The translations under genes were made by a program, and so were the position numbers. Below are positions 63,397 to 64,000 of a stretch of 64,000 bases of DNA, piece by piece. The stretch covers positions 25,986 through 89,985 of the forward strand of contig JAPLNM010000098.1 in the NCBI GenBank assembly GCA_026692845.1, read 5' to 3'. The DNA comes from Planctomycetota bacterium (GTDB lineage Bacteria > Planctomycetota > Planctomycetia > Pirellulales > Pirellulaceae). The notes beneath the pieces are model-generated. The model did no database searches, was not told the DNA's origin, and saw only the letters and a program-made list of their open reading frames with translations. The number at the start of each line of letters is the position of its first letter. The stretch's first letter is position 1.

Positions 63397-64000
63397 ACTC
63401 GAAGACCTTCAAACCGAGTTGGACAAAGGCGAAATGATGATGGGCTTCGAACTCCCCGATGTCCAGGTCGCAAGCTCGATTCAAGTTCAGCCGATCAAAC
63501 GCACCGGCTCGAACGTCCTGGGAATTCTCAGAGCCTCCGACGATCCGAACCAATCGGCCGAATCGGTCATCATCGTCGGAGCCCACATCGATCACCTCGG
63601 GGCAGGCGGCAACAGTTCAAGCCTCGCACGCGATGAGGAACGAAGCGGTATCCACCGTGGGGCCGACGACAATGCCTCGGGGGTCGCAGCCATGCTCGAA
63701 ATCGCCCAGTCGCTTGCTAGCCAAAAGAAAGCCGGAAAACTTGCCCTCAAACACGATATCCTGTTTGCCGCTTGGTCCGGCGAAGAGATGGGACTCCTCG
63801 GTTCGGCTTATTTTGCCGACCATTTCCATGAAATCTACCCGAACCTGAAAAAGCCCGAGGGGAACAAGCTTTACCCGACGGTCGCCGCATGCGTGAACCT
63901 CGACATGGTCGGTCGACTGCGGGAAAACCTGGTCCTCCAGGGGATCGGCTCATCCCCGTACTGGAAAGGTGAAATCGAAAAGCGCAATGCGGTCGTCGGA
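63263..64000 (+). pseudogene. M28 peptidase catalytic part in shifted frame, cut by window end
   Basis: From about 63263 a second frame resumes the same protein family: 'SGPKSGVRQQLVPLQNDGS' (PA-like), then the M28 metal site 'GAHIDHLGAGG' (His), 'GADDNASGVAAMLEIAQ' (Asp), 'FAAWSGEEMGLLGSAYF' (Glu-Glu) and 'VNLDMVGRL' (Asp), open to base 64000. Relative to family members, about 40 residues between 'NKWV' and 'VVSGPKSGV' are missing along with the frame. All visible catalytic residues are kept, so either the break is recent or the sequence has an error. Annotated as a disrupted gene with the upstream part. Confidence 0.75.

Overview
The window looks like a chromosomal segment of a planctomycete, most likely of the Pirellulaceae type. 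Three things point there: the paired cytochrome/DUF families confined largely to that phylum (PSCyt1-DUF1549-DUF1553 at 7709-10252, and DUF1587/1592/1588/1585 plus DUF1552 at 20636-26554); many Gfo/Idh/MocA and PQQ-type propeller proteins; and a tetrahydromethanopterin-linked formyltransferase in a bacterium. Genes are densely packed on both strands, often overlapping by 1-20 bases. No rRNA, tRNA, insertion sequence, CRISPR array or phage gene was recognised.

Layout. 1-5470: partial flagellar fliF, a HemN-like radical SAM gene coupled to a DUF2752 membrane protein, then an SNF2 helicase with an unknown partner. 5700-12986: coiled-coil protein, Rid-family protein, rsmA, a large PSCyt/DUF1549/DUF1553 protein, an exported isoaspartyl peptidase/asparaginase and an unknown exported protein. 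13000-20422: gluconolactonase-like protein, PQQ propeller, a zinc-ribbon signal peptidase I, an M48 protease and three tandem AIM24 paralogues. 20636-27480: DUF1587-type cytochrome protein, DUF1552 protein, endonuclease IV. 27496-35509 (minus strand): lipoprotein, App1-like phosphatase, a degenerate Gfo/Idh protein, an internally duplicated membrane protein, nadA, accD, a catalytically dead-looking histidine phosphatase and rpe. 35652-41861: a shortened UvrC, then a translationally coupled trio (low-complexity exported protein, cyanophycin-synthetase-like ATP-grasp protein, membrane EEP hydrolase). 41797-49079 (minus strand): yidD, orphan ABC ATPase, ligA, Gfo/Idh oxidoreductase, larE, nucleotide-sugar epimerase, putative metallopeptidase. 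49645-55402: polyglutamine exported protein, 5-formyl-THF cyclo-ligase, ftr, a caspase-like protein, a 650-base repeat-rich noncoding stretch and a metallophosphoesterase. 55441-64000: ExeA-like ATPase with a partner, a third Gfo/Idh protein, rpmJ (50 residues), an exported glycosidase-like protein, and an M28 peptidase gene broken by a frameshift and running off the end.

How genes work together: fliF belongs to flagellar assembly; rsmA and rpmJ to the ribosome; ligA, uvrC and endonuclease IV to DNA repair; nadA, accD, rpe and the folate/H4MPT pair (5-FCL and Ftr) to central metabolism. The exported cytochrome/DUF proteins, M28, M48 and gluconolactonase-like proteins suggest a periplasm specialised in polymer breakdown.

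The most unusual signals are: (1) more than twenty short (9-57 bp) direct tandem duplications spread over the window, whose unit length is a multiple of three in coding DNA but not outside it; (2) the caspase-like gene followed by two 170-bp dyad-rich direct repeats and a perfect 57-bp duplication; (3) a coupled operon built around a cyanophycin-synthetase-like enzyme that lacks the Mur-ligase P-loop; and (4) several enzymes with missing catalytic parts (UvrC, histidine phosphatase, two Gfo/Idh proteins).
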